DNA of 64,000 nucleotides from Naumovozyma dairenensis CBS 421. Its lineage: Eukaryota; Ascomycota; Saccharomycetes; Saccharomycetales; Saccharomycetaceae. A model generated the notes under the pieces. The model was not told the origin of the DNA, made no database searches, and saw nothing but the letters and a program-made list of their open reading frames with translations. A program made the position numbers and the translations under genes. Location: assembly GCF_000227115.2 (NCBI RefSeq), contig NC_016485.2, positions 658,025 to 722,024 on the forward strand, in the 5' to 3' direction. Below, one piece after another: positions 1-9,904 of this stretch; positions within the stretch are counted from its first letter, which is position 1; the number at the start of each line of letters is the position of its first letter.

Positions 1-1114
1 GTAATTCTAGTTTCCTTATATTATCATAGATTTTTTCACCTGGTACTTTCCAATGACATGTTACACATGATGCGGTAGCGAATGAACCATGGCACTGAAC
101 TAAATTTTCTTCTTGAATGCCTGCATTTGATTCCAAATTATCAATGTTTTGAGTATAATTTCTTAATAATTTGTTTTTATCTTGAAGTAATTTAATAAAA
201 CTATGTAATGGAGAATAAAGGTTATCAGGTGGTAAGACCATGTGAGCAATGTTATAAAAAACAGAGGGATCTTGCATGAAGATATCATAATTGAAAACAT
301 CTTGTGGATCATCTAAACCTAGATGTCTAATTCTAGAATAAAATCCTTCAGAGGATCTGAAATCTGGAATCCCCAATGATGTTGATACACCAGCACCTGT
401 CAGCACTAATATTCTTTTAGAGGTTTTTAATGCATTAACAAAATGATCCACTGTATAGAAATTGGATAATCTTAATCTTGTACAAAGAACTTTGTTAATT
501 GCCTTTTGTAAATCCTTAATTAAACGTACAGCTTGCTTCTTTTCTAATGGGTCATCAAATTTCTGAATCGCTAAAGACATATTATCTATAGTCATATTCA
601 TGTCTTGGTTAATAAACTCATAGATGGTATTTAATAATTCACGATCCTTAATTTCGAAACCTAATAATTTTATCAAGAAATAAACGTAAAGAGAATTTAG
701 TTCTTCCGGTAAGTAAGTGTCTAAAAATTTCTTCAAACCATAGTATTTCAAAACCATCCTTGCATTCAATGAATCTTCCTTGGTAATCTTGGGTAAAATA
801 TATTTATTTGCCTTTGGATCTTTACCTAATACGATCGGCTGTGGGGGGATAAGTGGAATTAATTTACCTTCATCCGTCAAAATATTAGGGGCTTTTCTAG
901 AAAATTTACTTAGGACTTGCTCATCTTCATCAGGTATATTGCCATTATTATTATTATTGTTCGGGTTTTCAAGTTTAAGTGTATAATCATCTTGTAGTTT
1001 TGGTTTTTTCGATGAAATATTTATATTATTGAGATTTGAGTCGTTAGGATCTATGAACGCTCTTTTGTTACCATTAATTAATGGGCCCGTAGGAGTTGAT
1101 GAAATGCTTGTCAT
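1..1114 (-). CDS. HST1: Sir2/Hst1 NAD-dependent histone deacetylase, 3' end cut by window
   Basis: Nuclear NAD+-dependent protein deacetylase of the sirtuin class. In S. cerevisiae the two duplicates are Sir2 (silencing) and Hst1 (with Sum1/Rfm1, repression of sporulation and NAD genes). The first 371 residues are present and the C-terminus lies outside the window. The Rossmann NAD motif GAGVSTSLGIPDFRSSEGFY is near residue 238, TQNID follows, and the catalytic His is in VQCHGSFATA. The first zinc-binding Cys pair (CVTC) is close to the cut. An Asn-rich stretch lies in the N-terminal 100 residues. The ATG at 1114 is the only plausible start. Several catalytic-domain positions (SRIRHLGL, NIAHMVLPP, TASCVTCHW) look more like Hst1 than Sir2 as I recall them, but the neighbour is PUS9, which in S. 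cerevisiae is close to SIR2. The gene may be the only SIR2/HST1 copy. Family certain, paralog uncertain. Confidence 0.93.
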   Translation of the reverse strand, partial: MTSISSTPTGPLINGNKRAFIDPNDSNLNNINISSKKPKLQDDYTLKLENPNNNNNNGNIPDEDEQVLSKFSRKAPNILTDEGKLIPLIPPQPIVLGKDPKANKYILPKITKEDSLNARMVLKYYGLKKFLDTYLPEELNSLYVYFLIKLLGFEIKDRELLNTIYEFINQDMNMTIDNMSLAIQKFDDPLEKKQAVRLIKDLQKAINKVLCTRLRLSNFYTVDHFVNALKTSKRILVLTGAGVSTSLGIPDFRSSEGFYSRIRHLGLDDPQDVFNYDIFMQDPSVFYNIAHMVLPPDNLYSPLHSFIKLLQDKNKLLRNYTQNIDNLESNAGIQEENLVQCHGSFATASCVTCHWKVPGEKIYDNIRKLEL

Positions 1115-1562
1115 TGAGATATAAAAGTGTCCTGCTGTAATATAGTATGAGGTAATTATTAACTTTGATTATTTTATCATAAATGTTTACAGTCGCCTGT
1201 AAAATGGAAATATGTATGGTATCAAATGTGTTGCCAGTATATGATCAGTAGGATATTCGCAGTCAGCCAAAAAAAGAAAAAAAGAGTTTATTATGATAAA
1301 GACCAAATATCAAATTGGAAAGTAATAGTGATACCACTGGAATATGTATATACTATACTTCTTCCCCCGCATGTAGCTTATTTGGTACAGAAGAATTCCA
1401 GCACTATTACACATTTAAGTGTCTCTTTTTGTTTTGTTTTTTTATTTTTTTTTCAAATTTCCAAATTTTCAGTCCGTGTGACACGATGACACAAATACAA
1501 TTTTTGTTACAATTTATGTCGCAAAAGCCTGTCACAAAAGCCTTCCTATAAACATGTTCTTT
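1115..1562. other. Spacer between PUS9 stop and HST1/SIR2 start
   Basis: Holds the promoter of the Sir2/Hst1 gene and the 3' region of PUS9, both on the minus strand. It has T-rich runs near 1434-1453. I see no tRNA, conserved ORF or repeat. Short ORFs here have no coding character. Confidence 0.6.
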
Positions 1563-2846
1563 CTATGTTATGATTATTGCTTCTGGGATTATTTTCGCCC
1601 ATGTGGGTAATGGTGTACGATAACTCCATTTCTTCATTCCTGTTGTAGAGTCTAATTGAGTCGATTCATAGCGGTAGGCATGTAGCCATAGTTCGCAGTC
1701 ACTTAAACCGAGAAGACAATCTCTATCTGAATTGAAGTCACATACTGAACATATGTCATGTTCTAGGTGCTTCCTATTATCTTCTTGCTCCCGTGTTCCT
1801 TCTCGTTCTCGAGCAGAATACCAGCTTGCTGCATTCTTAGTTTTCCCAATTTCGTCCAATTTAGAAATATATTTATCGAAACCTTTGGCCTCCTCAATAC
1901 CATTCCTACCGAGGGTAGGCCCCCATATAGTTGGATCGGAATAAATCACATCATTCGCAATTGGGTGCCCCAAATATTGTAAATGAACTCTAATTTGATG
2001 AGTTCTACCTGTTAAAGGTTTACATTTGACAACACTTGTTTGGCCATCATATGAAATCTTTTCGAAGATCGTCTTGGCATTTTTTGCATCCTCATCAGTA
2101 ATGTCGCATACTGCATTCAATGAAACCTTTCGGTTTACTGACCTTATAGGTTTATCCACTATTATCTCACCCGAGGGGAAATTACCAACAACTCTTGCCA
2201 CATATTCTTTCGTAACTTCCCTTTCCCTTAATTGAATTGCCATATCATCTGCGCCCTTCGGAGTCTTTGCCAGAAACATTAGGCCACTAGTAGATCTATC
2301 TAATCTATTACATGGATGAACAACGTAATTGTACTTTTCTTCCAAAATTTTCGTAACAGTATTAAATCTAAACCTACCAGTCGGATGCACAGGGATCCCA
2401 CTAGGTTTATCAATGACCAACAAACCTTCATTTTCGAATACAATTCTGATAGGTTCAGATGTGACAACGGGTTCATGACGATGTATTTTATGAGTCAGCA
2501 TAGCACCATTCTTCACAATACTATCCAATGTAGCAGGTTTATTGTTTATCTCTATCAATCCGGTTCTTATTGCCTTTTCGTAATATGTGTATTCCCGATC
2601 TCTAAATTCGTTAACAAATATATCTAGGACATTATGATCTCTCCATCTTTCTTTACAAAACGTCTTGTATGTGAAATAATATGGTTTTATCTTTCTTAGT
2701 GGACCAGCTATTATTACTTCATACGGAGGATCAATTTGCTCTTTAGTCTTGTCTTTCTTGTGCTGTACTTGCTGACTTCCGTTTACTTTCAATTTGAAGC
2801 CAAAGTCATCACACATAAGATTCTGTTTCTTCTTGATAGCAGACAT
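1563..2846 (-). CDS. PUS9: tRNA pseudouridine synthase Pus9 (RluA family)
   Basis: Modifies uridine to pseudouridine in tRNA; S. cerevisiae Pus9 acts on position 32 of mitochondrial tRNAs. The 427-residue protein has an N-terminal S4-like segment, then the RluA catalytic core with [11 protein letters not shown] near residue 182, which carries the catalytic Asp. [19 protein letters not shown] is the conserved C-terminal core motif. It lacks the C-terminal deaminase domain that marks the paralog RIB2. The segments KVNG, PPYEV and EFRDRE near the N-terminus also fit Pus9. The start ATG at 2846 is well placed, but no clear mitochondrial presequence is visible, so location is uncertain. The C-terminal Cys-rich portion (CSVCDFN, then [11 protein letters not shown]) is conserved in the Pus9/Rib2 group. 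Confidence 0.92.
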   Translation of the reverse strand: MSAIKKKQNLMCDDFGFKLKVNGSQQVQHKKDKTKEQIDPPYEVIIAGPLRKIKPYYFTYKTFCKERWRDHNVLDIFVNEFRDREYTYYEKAIRTGLIEINNKPATLDSIVKNGAMLTHKIHRHEPVVTSEPIRIVFENEGLLVIDKPSGIPVHPTGRFRFNTVTKILEEKYNYVVHPCNRLDRSTSGLMFLAKTPKGADDMAIQLREREVTKEYVARVVGNFPSGEIIVDKPIRSVNRKVSLNAVCDITDEDAKNAKTIFEKISYDGQTSVVKCKPLTGRTHQIRVHLQYLGHPIANDVIYSDPTIWGPTLGRNGIEEAKGFDKYISKLDEIGKTKNAASWYSAREREGTREQEDNRKHLEHDICSVCDFNSDRDCLLGLSDCELWLHAYRYESTQLDSTTGMKKWSYRTPLPTWAKIIPEAIIIT

Positions 2847-3158
2847 TTATTTCAGTGAACTGGAACTGGAGCTATGATATACCGCAGCCACTTCTTTCGT
2901 ACATCTCTCTTAGTACTCATTCATTCACTCATTCTTGTTTGCATTGTGAAATCCTGGAGGTTTTGTCTTAAAGAAATTTTTCATTTGAAGCTCAATTAAA
3001 AATACATACATACATTAGTGTCCAAGATGCTCGGCGGCTATTAGCTAATATAAACTCGACTAATAGACCGCGAACATCACCTCTCCTTCATATTATAAAT
3101 CCAAGAGTAATAATGGTTTCCTTTCTTTACGTATGTTAACACACATCCCTTGAATTGT
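2847..3158. other. Spacer between INP54 stop and PUS9 start
   Basis: PUS9 promoter and INP54 3' region. It contains short ATTC/CATT-type repetitiveness near 2917-2935. Nothing else is recognisable. Confidence 0.5.
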
Positions 3159-4349
3159 CTACAATAAATAATATATAATTAATAAAATTATGGCCCCACC
3201 TATCCAATAATGCGCTTTATAGTGCATGAACCATGCTACATATCCTACTATCCAATCAATAGTATCGATTGTTTGTTCAGCCAACACTGATATAGACCCT
3301 CTCTCAGTTGCTTCTAAACTCTGGAGTAACTGCTGTAATGGAGATGATATCGTCGAAGATTGTCCCACTTCTATTGTGAGATTTACACCTTGATGGTCAG
3401 TAAATTGTAGATCTTGAGTTCTTTCAATAGAATGATAGGATATAATACGAGGTTTACCATTATACTTTTTAAACAAGACTCTGTCACACCACGAAGGTGA
3501 CCTCTTTTTATTAAACTTATTCTTATCTCCAATAATTTCATACTTATATGTAGGAGGGAAAGTAATTTCAGCTTCATCAAACCGTTTAAACGAATCAACA
3601 CTCTTCAATACTTCTTGTAATTCATCATACTTTGTAGCAAGTGTCTCAATCGTATTAAGATCATTATAATTAGTGTTGATATGTTCCCAACCGTTAACTC
3701 TAAAATTCATATCACCGAAAAAAAAATAATGCCCATCTTTATTATATTCCAATATCTCTTTAAAGTCTCTATCACAATTATTGATTATCGTTGTAAAATC
3801 AGCACATCTTTTCTGCATATTTTCATAACCCTCATTTGCATTCAAGTGACTACAAACAAAAATGAAAGTATCATTGTCACCTTCATCTTCGTCCCTGGAT
3901 AATGCTAATCCTAATCCAACGCCACCTTTCAAATTGGAGCCAAACATACCACATTTAGTCCTTGATCTCCATACCTTCTCTATATGTAATGAATTCCTAC
4001 AAACAACGACTAATGACGTAGCACCAACGTAATCAGAACCAACGAGGCTATATTCTATACTATCTTTTCTAAATCGCTCATTTAGAACTTTTATAATGGT
4101 CTTTGAAAGAATATCATTATATGATTGCATAACTGTAGGTAAAGACCCTTCCCATATCATTGATAATTCTTGGAATCCAAAAGCATATATATCAGCGGCA
4201 ATCAGATGAGAACCATCCTTATTTTTTTTAAGGGCTGGGATTAAATGTTGGATTATTCGTTCCACATTAATAGAGTTCTCTAAGGGGGAAATCTTACCAC
4301 AATTTAAAGTTGATATCGAAACTTTCCAATCCTTCTTCATCTGTGACAT
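3159..4349 (-). CDS. INP54: Phosphatidylinositol 4,5-bisphosphate 5-phosphatase, tail-anchored
   Basis: Removes the 5-phosphate of PI(4,5)P2 at the ER membrane; the S. cerevisiae ortholog influences secretion. The 396 residues are close to the family's length (S. cerevisiae about 384). The inositol-polyphosphate 5-phosphatase motifs are visible: FFGDMNFRVNG in the middle and SPSWCDRVLFK toward the C-terminus, with a TDHQGV motif after it. The last about 33 residues are strongly hydrophobic (IGGAIILLIIYYLL at the very end), which is the expected C-terminal tail anchor. Neighbours PUS9 and MET22 are on the same strand. INP54 next to MET22 matches S. cerevisiae chromosome XV. Confidence 0.95.
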   Translation of the reverse strand: MSQMKKDWKVSISTLNCGKISPLENSINVERIIQHLIPALKKNKDGSHLIAADIYAFGFQELSMIWEGSLPTVMQSYNDILSKTIIKVLNERFRKDSIEYSLVGSDYVGATSLVVVCRNSLHIEKVWRSRTKCGMFGSNLKGGVGLGLALSRDEDEGDNDTFIFVCSHLNANEGYENMQKRCADFTTIINNCDRDFKEILEYNKDGHYFFFGDMNFRVNGWEHINTNYNDLNTIETLATKYDELQEVLKSVDSFKRFDEAEITFPPTYKYEIIGDKNKFNKKRSPSWCDRVLFKKYNGKPRIISYHSIERTQDLQFTDHQGVNLTIEVGQSSTISSPLQQLLQSLEATERGSISVLAEQTIDTIDWIVGYVAWFMHYKAHYWIGGAIILLIIYYLL

Positions 4350-4644
4350 AGCCGATGGTTTCTTTCTTTCCCTAGCTTCTTTTTGTCATATTCCTTTGTC
4401 ATGTACTATCTCCATAGCTTAAGTTCCCCTTTGTAGTTCAAAAGTTAAATACATAACGCTATCTACGTATTATTTATTCTCTACAAAGGAATATTGAAAG
4501 ATGAAACTAAAAAGGGAATAACAGAGGGATCATTAACCTCTTATCTGTAAGTAATTGTACGGATAAGTGAACATCTTTATACGCATTATATACCTAAGAC
4601 TATGGTAGCATTATCTTGTTTATACATATGTATACATTTTCCCC

Positions 4645-5727
4645 TTAGTTTCTTGAATTAATGACTTCATTAGAAATGGAAACAACCAGATCGTGTAATT
4701 CCTTTGGACCACTTGAGGCAATAACACCTTTAGTTTTCAAAGTTCTACCATTACCAAAATCTAATGGAACATTATCCAAAGAATCAGTATGGAATCCACC
4801 AGCTTCATGGACAATAACATTACCAGCACCATGATCCCAAATTTTTTCCTCGTAAGATAATTTTATTGGTAAACGTAAATAAAGATCAGCTAAACCTTGA
4901 GCCAACAAACAATATTTCACTTGAGAATCTAAATGTAAAGATTTTGTGACACCTAATTTTGATTTAATTTGAGATTGTTCATCATGAGAAGAATGTGATT
5001 TCTCGACACCTTCCAAGGAAATCATATCCTTAGTTTCTGGTAATTGTCTAACATGAATCTTAATCCAATCTACAGGATTGGAAGCAACAGAATAGAAAGC
5101 ACCATGGCCTCTAACAGCACGATACAAATATCCAAACGATTCAAACCCTGGCAAATCTTTCACATTTGTATCATAATCATTCAATTTCAAATTTGGACAA
5201 CCAATACAACCAACTTGCACAACACCATCCACAATCAAAGCTAGACAAACAGCAAATTGTTCACCTCTCAAGAATCCCTTCGTTCCATCAATTGGGTCCA
5301 GGCACCAAAATCTACCCTTATCTCCACCTTCATAATTCCCTAAATTGAGTACCGTCTTAACATCCGAAATACTTTGTAAGGGGAATTGTTCATTAGTGAA
5401 ACTCATACCTTCAGTATCATCGTACCCCTGATCCTTATAAATTTGATCATTCAAATGAATTTCTTTCAAAATTTCACCAACGAATGCATCATCCAACCCG
5501 TCAGAGGATTCTTCACCAACGACATTATCCTGTGGGAAATTAGCCTTAATGGCATTAATTATGATAGTCTGAGCAGCAAAATCACCAATAGTGACAGGAG
5601 AACTATCACTTTTAGTGATTGTGGTGGAGGAACGATGTGCAATCACTTGAGATTGGATTCGTTTGGTTAGAAGGGATGCCTTGCGGACTGCTTGGGTCGC
5701 TACTAGTAATTCCTTTTCAAATGGCAT
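4645..5727 (-). CDS. MET22: 3'(2'),5'-bisphosphate nucleotidase Met22/Hal2
   Basis: Hydrolyses 3'-phosphoadenosine 5'-phosphate to AMP in sulfate assimilation. It is the lithium- and sodium-sensitive target in salt stress, and its inhibition blocks 5'-3' exonucleases through PAP build-up. The 360-residue length matches the family (357 in S. cerevisiae). Metal-binding motifs of the inositol monophosphatase fold are intact: GEESSDG, then LDPIDGTKGF near residue 142, then WDHGAGNVIVHEAGG near residue 293. The ATG at 5727 is well conserved (PFEKELLVATQAVR). It is transcribed divergently from DBP10 across a 774-bp spacer that also carries a virus-like fragment. Confidence 0.97.
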   Translation of the reverse strand: MPFEKELLVATQAVRKASLLTKRIQSQVIAHRSSTTITKSDSSPVTIGDFAAQTIIINAIKANFPQDNVVGEESSDGLDDAFVGEILKEIHLNDQIYKDQGYDDTEGMSFTNEQFPLQSISDVKTVLNLGNYEGGDKGRFWCLDPIDGTKGFLRGEQFAVCLALIVDGVVQVGCIGCPNLKLNDYDTNVKDLPGFESFGYLYRAVRGHGAFYSVASNPVDWIKIHVRQLPETKDMISLEGVEKSHSSHDEQSQIKSKLGVTKSLHLDSQVKYCLLAQGLADLYLRLPIKLSYEEKIWDHGAGNVIVHEAGGFHTDSLDNVPLDFGNGRTLKTKGVIASSGPKELHDLVVSISNEVINSRN

Positions 5728-5982
5728 TCTTATGTGATCTTGCTTTTCTGATATGGCTGTGTTATTTCCCCCAAAAACAGACGAATGGGTTCTTATGTAT
5801 CCATTGTTTCTTGAATTATTGTTGTTGTTTCTTGATATTTGAATGTATAAATGTGTGGTGATATTTTATTGTTCACGTGGAATTGCGACTATCAGGGAAG
5901 TGTAAAATCGGTGTAAAAGACAGGGTTCTTTTACAGCCATAAGGATAAAGAGTTAAATATACTATACTACGTATGATACCTT

Positions 5983-6225
5983 TTAAGTAAAATACCTATA
6001 GACTATAGAAGTGTTTATTGGAATATTGAGAGAAACACAAGATGTGGCGATGGAAGTGTCTGGAGCAAGATCCTTGTGATAAGGCTTCAGCATCCGTGGA
6101 TGGCAACTATTAACGAGACATCCAAATGCACCTCGAATACTACCCCAATTAGGCGCATTAGGATGCATATAATCAACCACTTCTGAAGTGTCACCTTGGT
6201 GTTGTAACACGTATATAGATCCCAA
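5983..6225 (-). pseudogene. Possible totivirus Gag fragment (nuclear viral fossil)
   Basis: An open stretch of about 80 codons without an ATG start sits alone between MET22 and DBP10. It reads GDTSEVVDYMHPNAPNWG followed by SIRGAF and CLVNS. No yeast gene that I know fits. The arrangement Tyr/Trp-Met-His, Asn-Pro, then GSIRG and a hydrophobic run resembles my recollection of the middle of the L-A-type totivirus capsid protein. In that protein this segment would follow the region represented by the fragments in the DBP10-PRP9 spacer. There is no upstream partner exon and no complete ORF, so a captured and decayed piece is the best reading. It could also be an unrelated chance ORF. Confidence 0.42.
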
Positions 6226-6301
6226 AGCCCCATAGATATATAAATGTTACGTACCTACTTATATAATATAGCTCTGTCACTTTTTTCCAAAATATGAAAA
6301 G

Positions 6302-6312
6302 TGAAAAATTTT
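6302..6312 (+). promoter_or_regulatory. RRPE element of the DBP10 promoter
   Basis: TGAAAAATTTT matches the ribosomal RNA processing element found upstream of ribosome-biogenesis genes (bound by Stb3 in S. cerevisiae). It lies 190 bp upstream of the DBP10 ATG, just upstream of the PAC-like array, which is the usual RRPE-PAC order and spacing. Confidence 0.7.
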
Positions 6313-6353
6313 CGCGGGAAGTTACGTAAGGCGTGGTTTACACTATGTCAAGA

Positions 6354-6398
6354 GATGAGATGAGATGAGATGAGATGAGATGAGATGAGATGGGATGA
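6354..6398 (+). repeat. (GATGA)9 microsatellite forming a tandem PAC-like array
   Basis: Nine pentanucleotide units: seven perfect GATGA, then GATGG, then GATGA. Each perfect junction makes GATGAG, the core of the PAC element (GCGATGAG) bound by Dot6/Tod6 in S. cerevisiae. There are eight GATGAG hits in 45 bp. The array sits about 105-150 bp upstream of the DBP10 ATG, next to an RRPE. Confidence 0.75.
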
Positions 6399-6501
6399 GG
6401 TTAAAAGAGTGATTGAGCGTGTGAATAAACTGTCATATATACGTTGACACAACCTGCACAGCTATCAACTCAACTCTGGAAGACAATAGCATAACATTGC
6501 A

Positions 6502-9477
6502 ATGGCGTTGAAGGAAAAGCGAACAAGAGATACAGCGGTCGATTCATCAGACAGTGAGAATGACGCTGCTGATTTCGATATTGCTACTGACATTGCTTTA
6601 AACGCTAGTGACTCTGATGATGCCTCGTCTGATTCAGATAATGAAGACGTTCAAGATGTTATCGACTACAGTGACAGTGAACACCAACAAGAGGATAACA
6701 AAATTGCACGTAAGGAGAAACAGAAGAAGCAAGATATCGATAAAAGTTTCCCAATTCTTGAATTATCCGATGACGAAGATACCAAGAAGAAGAGTAACAG
6801 CAAAAACAATGGTAGTGACAATGATGATGACGATGACATTAACGCATACTTCTCTACAACGAATCTAGAGAAATCCAAGCACAAGAAAGGTAGTTTCCCC
6901 AGTTTTGGTCTCTCCAAAATAATCGTAACAAATATCACCAAGAGAGGGTTCCGTCAACCCACCCCCATCCAACGTAAAACCATCCCATTAATCCTTCAAA
7001 ATAGAGACATTGTTGGTATGGCTAGAACAGGGTCAGGGAAAACAGCTGCATTTATCTTGCCCATGATTAGAAAAATTAAGACTCATTCAAGTAAGATTGG
7101 TGCTCGTGCAGTGATCTTATCTCCTTCAAGAGAATTAGCCATGCAAACTCATAACGTCTTTAAGGAATTCTCTAAGGGGACCCAATTACGTAGTGTCCTA
7201 TTGACAGGTGGTGATTCATTAGAGGATCAATTCGGTATGATGATGAATAATCCTGACGTGATTATCGCAACTCCAGGTAGATTCTTACATTTGAAAGTGG
7301 AAATGAGTTTAGATTTGAAAAGTATAGAATATGCAGTGTTCGATGAAGCTGACAGATTGTTCGAAATGGGGTTCCAAGATCAATTAAATGAATTATTGGC
7401 TTCTTTGCCTTCTAATAGACAAACTTTATTGTTTTCTGCGACATTACCAAGTTCTTTGGTTGATTTCGCTAAGGCTGGGTTGACTAATCCTGTTTTGGTG
7501 AGGTTAGATGCAGAATCTAAGATCTCCGAGAATTTAGAAATGTTATTTCTATCAACTAAAAATGATGAAAGAGAAGCAAACTTACTATACCTATTACAAG
7601 ATGTTATTAAAATCCCATTAGCTACAAAGGAACAACAGAGAAAGTTCAATGATCAAAATAAAAAAGATAACGAATCTGATTCCGATGCTGACGACAACAA
7701 CAACAATAATAAAAACAAGAAAAAACGTAAGTTTAAAAAGGAAAGGTTACCACCAGCAAACCAATTACCATCAGAAAAGGCCACTATTCTTTTCGTACCA
7801 ACACGTCATCACGTCGAATATATCTCTCAATTACTAAAGGATTCAGGGTATCTGATCTCATACATATACGGTACATTAGATCAACATGCACGTAAGCGTC
7901 AATTATATAACTTCAGAACTGGGCTAACGTCCATCCTTGTAGTTACGGATGTCGCCGCAAGAGGTGTGGATATCCCCATGTTAGCTAATGTGATTAATTT
8001 CTCATTACCTGCATCATCTAAGATTTTCATTCATCGTGTTGGGAGAACTGCAAGAGCTGGTAATAGAGGTTGGGCTTATTCCATTGTTTCAGAATCTGAA
8101 TTACCATATTTATTGGATTTGGAATTGTTTTTAGGAAAGAAGATAATGTTAACTCCTATGTATGATTCACTTTGTGAAATTATGAAAAATAAATGGATTG
8201 CTGAGGGCAATGATGAGTCCAGTTTTGTGAATCCAAAGATCGCTTATACTGATAGATTGATCTTGGGGTCTGCTCCAAGATTGGAAGTGGAAGGTTTAGG
8301 TGACCTTTATAAGAATATGATGCAAAATAATTTTGAATTGAAATTGATTAAAGATGTCGCCATGAAAGCTGAAAAATTATATTTTAGAACTCGTACTTCT
8401 GCATCTCCAGAATCATTGAAGAGAAGTAAAGAAATTATTGCATCAGGTTGGGATGAACAAAATGTCCTTTTTGGCAAGAATCAAGAAAAGGAAAAATTGG
8501 ATTTTCTTGCAAAATTACAAAACAGAAGAAATAAAGAAACTGTATTTGAATTCTCAAGGAACCCTGATGATGAAATGTCTGTATTTATGAAGAGAAGAAG
8601 ACGTCAATTAGCTCCAATTCAAAGAAAGGCTCGTGAAAGAAAGGAATTATTACAAATGGAAAAAATGGCTGGACTAACTCATTCTGTTGAAGATGAAATT
8701 CTTAAAGGTGATGACAATGAAGCAGGTTATTCTGTTTCGGAAGACACATTAAAACAACAATTCCAAGATGCTGATGAACTTTTAGCAGATCAAGAAAATA
8801 AATCCAAAAAAGATAAGAAAAGTAAGAAATCATTCAAAGATCCAAACTTCTTCTTGAGTCATTATGCTCCTGCTGGAGATATTCAAGATAAACAATTAGA
8901 ATTAACCACCGGGTTTGTTAATGATGCTGCCAAGGTTGCGTATGATCTAAACAATGACGATAAAGTACAAGTTCATAAGCAAACCGCCATGGTTAAATGG
9001 GATAAAAAGAGGAAGAAGTACGTTAATACGCAAGGTCTTGATAATAAGAAGTATATTATAGGTGAAGGTGGTCAAAAGATAGCAGCAAGTTTCAGATCAG
9101 GAAAATTCGACGAATGGGCCAAGAAGAGAAAGATGAAACCATTGAAAGTTGGAGCAAGAGAAACAACTATACCATCGAATATATTGGCTAATCCAACTAA
9201 TGGATCTCATGGTTCACAAGGTAATACAATACGTGGTAAATTCAAGCATAAACAAATGAAAGCTCCAAAGATGCCTGATAAACATAGAGATGATTACCAT
9301 ATACAAAAGAAGAAAGTCGAGAAGGCCCTTGCGAATGGTATTCAAGTCAGAGGTTATGGTAATGCTCCAGGAATGAGCAATGAATTGAAATCGACTGAAC
9401 AAATCATGAAAGATAGAAACGTTAAAGAAAACAAACGCGCAAAGAATGCTCGTCCAAGCAAGAGGAGGAAATTTTAA
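6502..9477 (+). CDS. DBP10: DEAD-box RNA helicase Dbp10, 60S ribosome assembly
   Basis: Nucleolar ATP-dependent RNA helicase needed for 60S subunit assembly. The 991 residues match the family length (995 in S. cerevisiae). An acidic Asp/Ser-rich N-terminus of about 120 residues precedes the helicase core: Q motif region (GFRQPTPIQ), motif I ARTGSGKT near residue 173, motif II DEAD near 280, motif III SAT near 312, and the C-terminal motifs VTDVAARGVDIP and HRVGRTARAG. A charged Asn/Lys-rich insertion interrupts the two RecA domains at about 380-415. A lysine-rich C-terminal tail carries the DBP10CT region and ends in a basic RPSKRRKF. The promoter has an RRPE and a PAC-like array, consistent with co-regulation with ribosome biogenesis. 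The 3' neighbour PRP9 is in the same order as on S. cerevisiae chromosome IV. Confidence 0.97.
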   Translation: MALKEKRTRDTAVDSSDSENDAADFDIATDIALNASDSDDASSDSDNEDVQDVIDYSDSEHQQEDNKIARKEKQKKQDIDKSFPILELSDDEDTKKKSNSKNNGSDNDDDDDINAYFSTTNLEKSKHKKGSFPSFGLSKIIVTNITKRGFRQPTPIQRKTIPLILQNRDIVGMARTGSGKTAAFILPMIRKIKTHSSKIGARAVILSPSRELAMQTHNVFKEFSKGTQLRSVLLTGGDSLEDQFGMMMNNPDVIIATPGRFLHLKVEMSLDLKSIEYAVFDEADRLFEMGFQDQLNELLASLPSNRQTLLFSATLPSSLVDFAKAGLTNPVLVRLDAESKISENLEMLFLSTKNDEREANLLYLLQDVIKIPLATKEQQRKFNDQNKKDNESDSDADDNNNNNKNKKKRKFKKERLPPANQLPSEKATILFVPTRHHVEYISQLLKDSGYLISYIYGTLDQHARKRQLYNFRTGLTSILVVTDVAARGVDIPMLANVINFSLPASSKIFIHRVGRTARAGNRGWAYSIVSESELPYLLDLELFLGKKIMLTPMYDSLCEIMKNKWIAEGNDESSFVNPKIAYTDRLILGSAPRLEVEGLGDLYKNMMQNNFELKLIKDVAMKAEKLYFRTRTSASPESLKRSKEIIASGWDEQNVLFGKNQEKEKLDFLAKLQNRRNKETVFEFSRNPDDEMSVFMKRRRRQLAPIQRKARERKELLQMEKMAGLTHSVEDEILKGDDNEAGYSVSEDTLKQQFQDADELLADQENKSKKDKKSKKSFKDPNFFLSHYAPAGDIQDKQLELTTGFVNDAAKVAYDLNNDDKVQVHKQTAMVKWDKKRKKYVNTQGLDNKKYIIGEGGQKIAASFRSGKFDEWAKKRKMKPLKVGARETTIPSNILANPTNGSHGSQGNTIRGKFKHKQMKAPKMPDKHRDDYHIQKKKVEKALANGIQVRGYGNAPGMSNELKSTEQIMKDRNVKENKRAKNARPSKRRKF

Positions 9478-9637
9478 TCTCACATTCTGTCTCTTTTATT
9501 TTACTTTAAGAAGTATTATTATTATTATTATCATTATTCATATAATCATATATACTGTACAATATAAAAAAACAACAAGCTGCCAATTAGATGATGACGA
9601 CTCATATCATCAAAATCAGTACTTTGTTGGGAACGTA

Positions 9638-9840
9638 GGATAAGACGAAGCACCACAACATAGTAAAACAAATAGTCTGATGTCATCTTGTCAAATACTG
9701 TATATCTTCTTTTGCCATCCCTACTTTTGGAATATTGAGTAATGATTCCTATACATCTTGATATTGGATGGACAAAAAGATTACGTCGGTTACCAGCATA
9801 CTTCAGTACCACCAACAGTCCAGGAAAACGATAGGGCCCG
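9638..9840 (-). pseudogene. Possible totivirus Gag N-terminal fragment
   Basis: A protein-like segment within a longer minus-strand open stretch (9546-9881). The informative part reads LKYAGNRRNLF, ISRCIGIITQYSKSRDGKRR and YTVFDKM. It has no proper start and no yeast homolog that I recognise. The Leu-Phe near the start and the Arg-Asp-x-Lys then Val-Phe spacing weakly resemble the N-terminus of L-A-type totivirus capsid proteins. It lies next to two better-supported Gag-like fragments, which is the main reason for grouping it with them. It could be unrelated. Confidence 0.3.
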
Positions 9841-9904
9841 AAAGCAGAAAAGTAAACCATACGCATAACAAAGACCCCCATTCCAGTGAAATTGTTGTCA
9901 TAAA

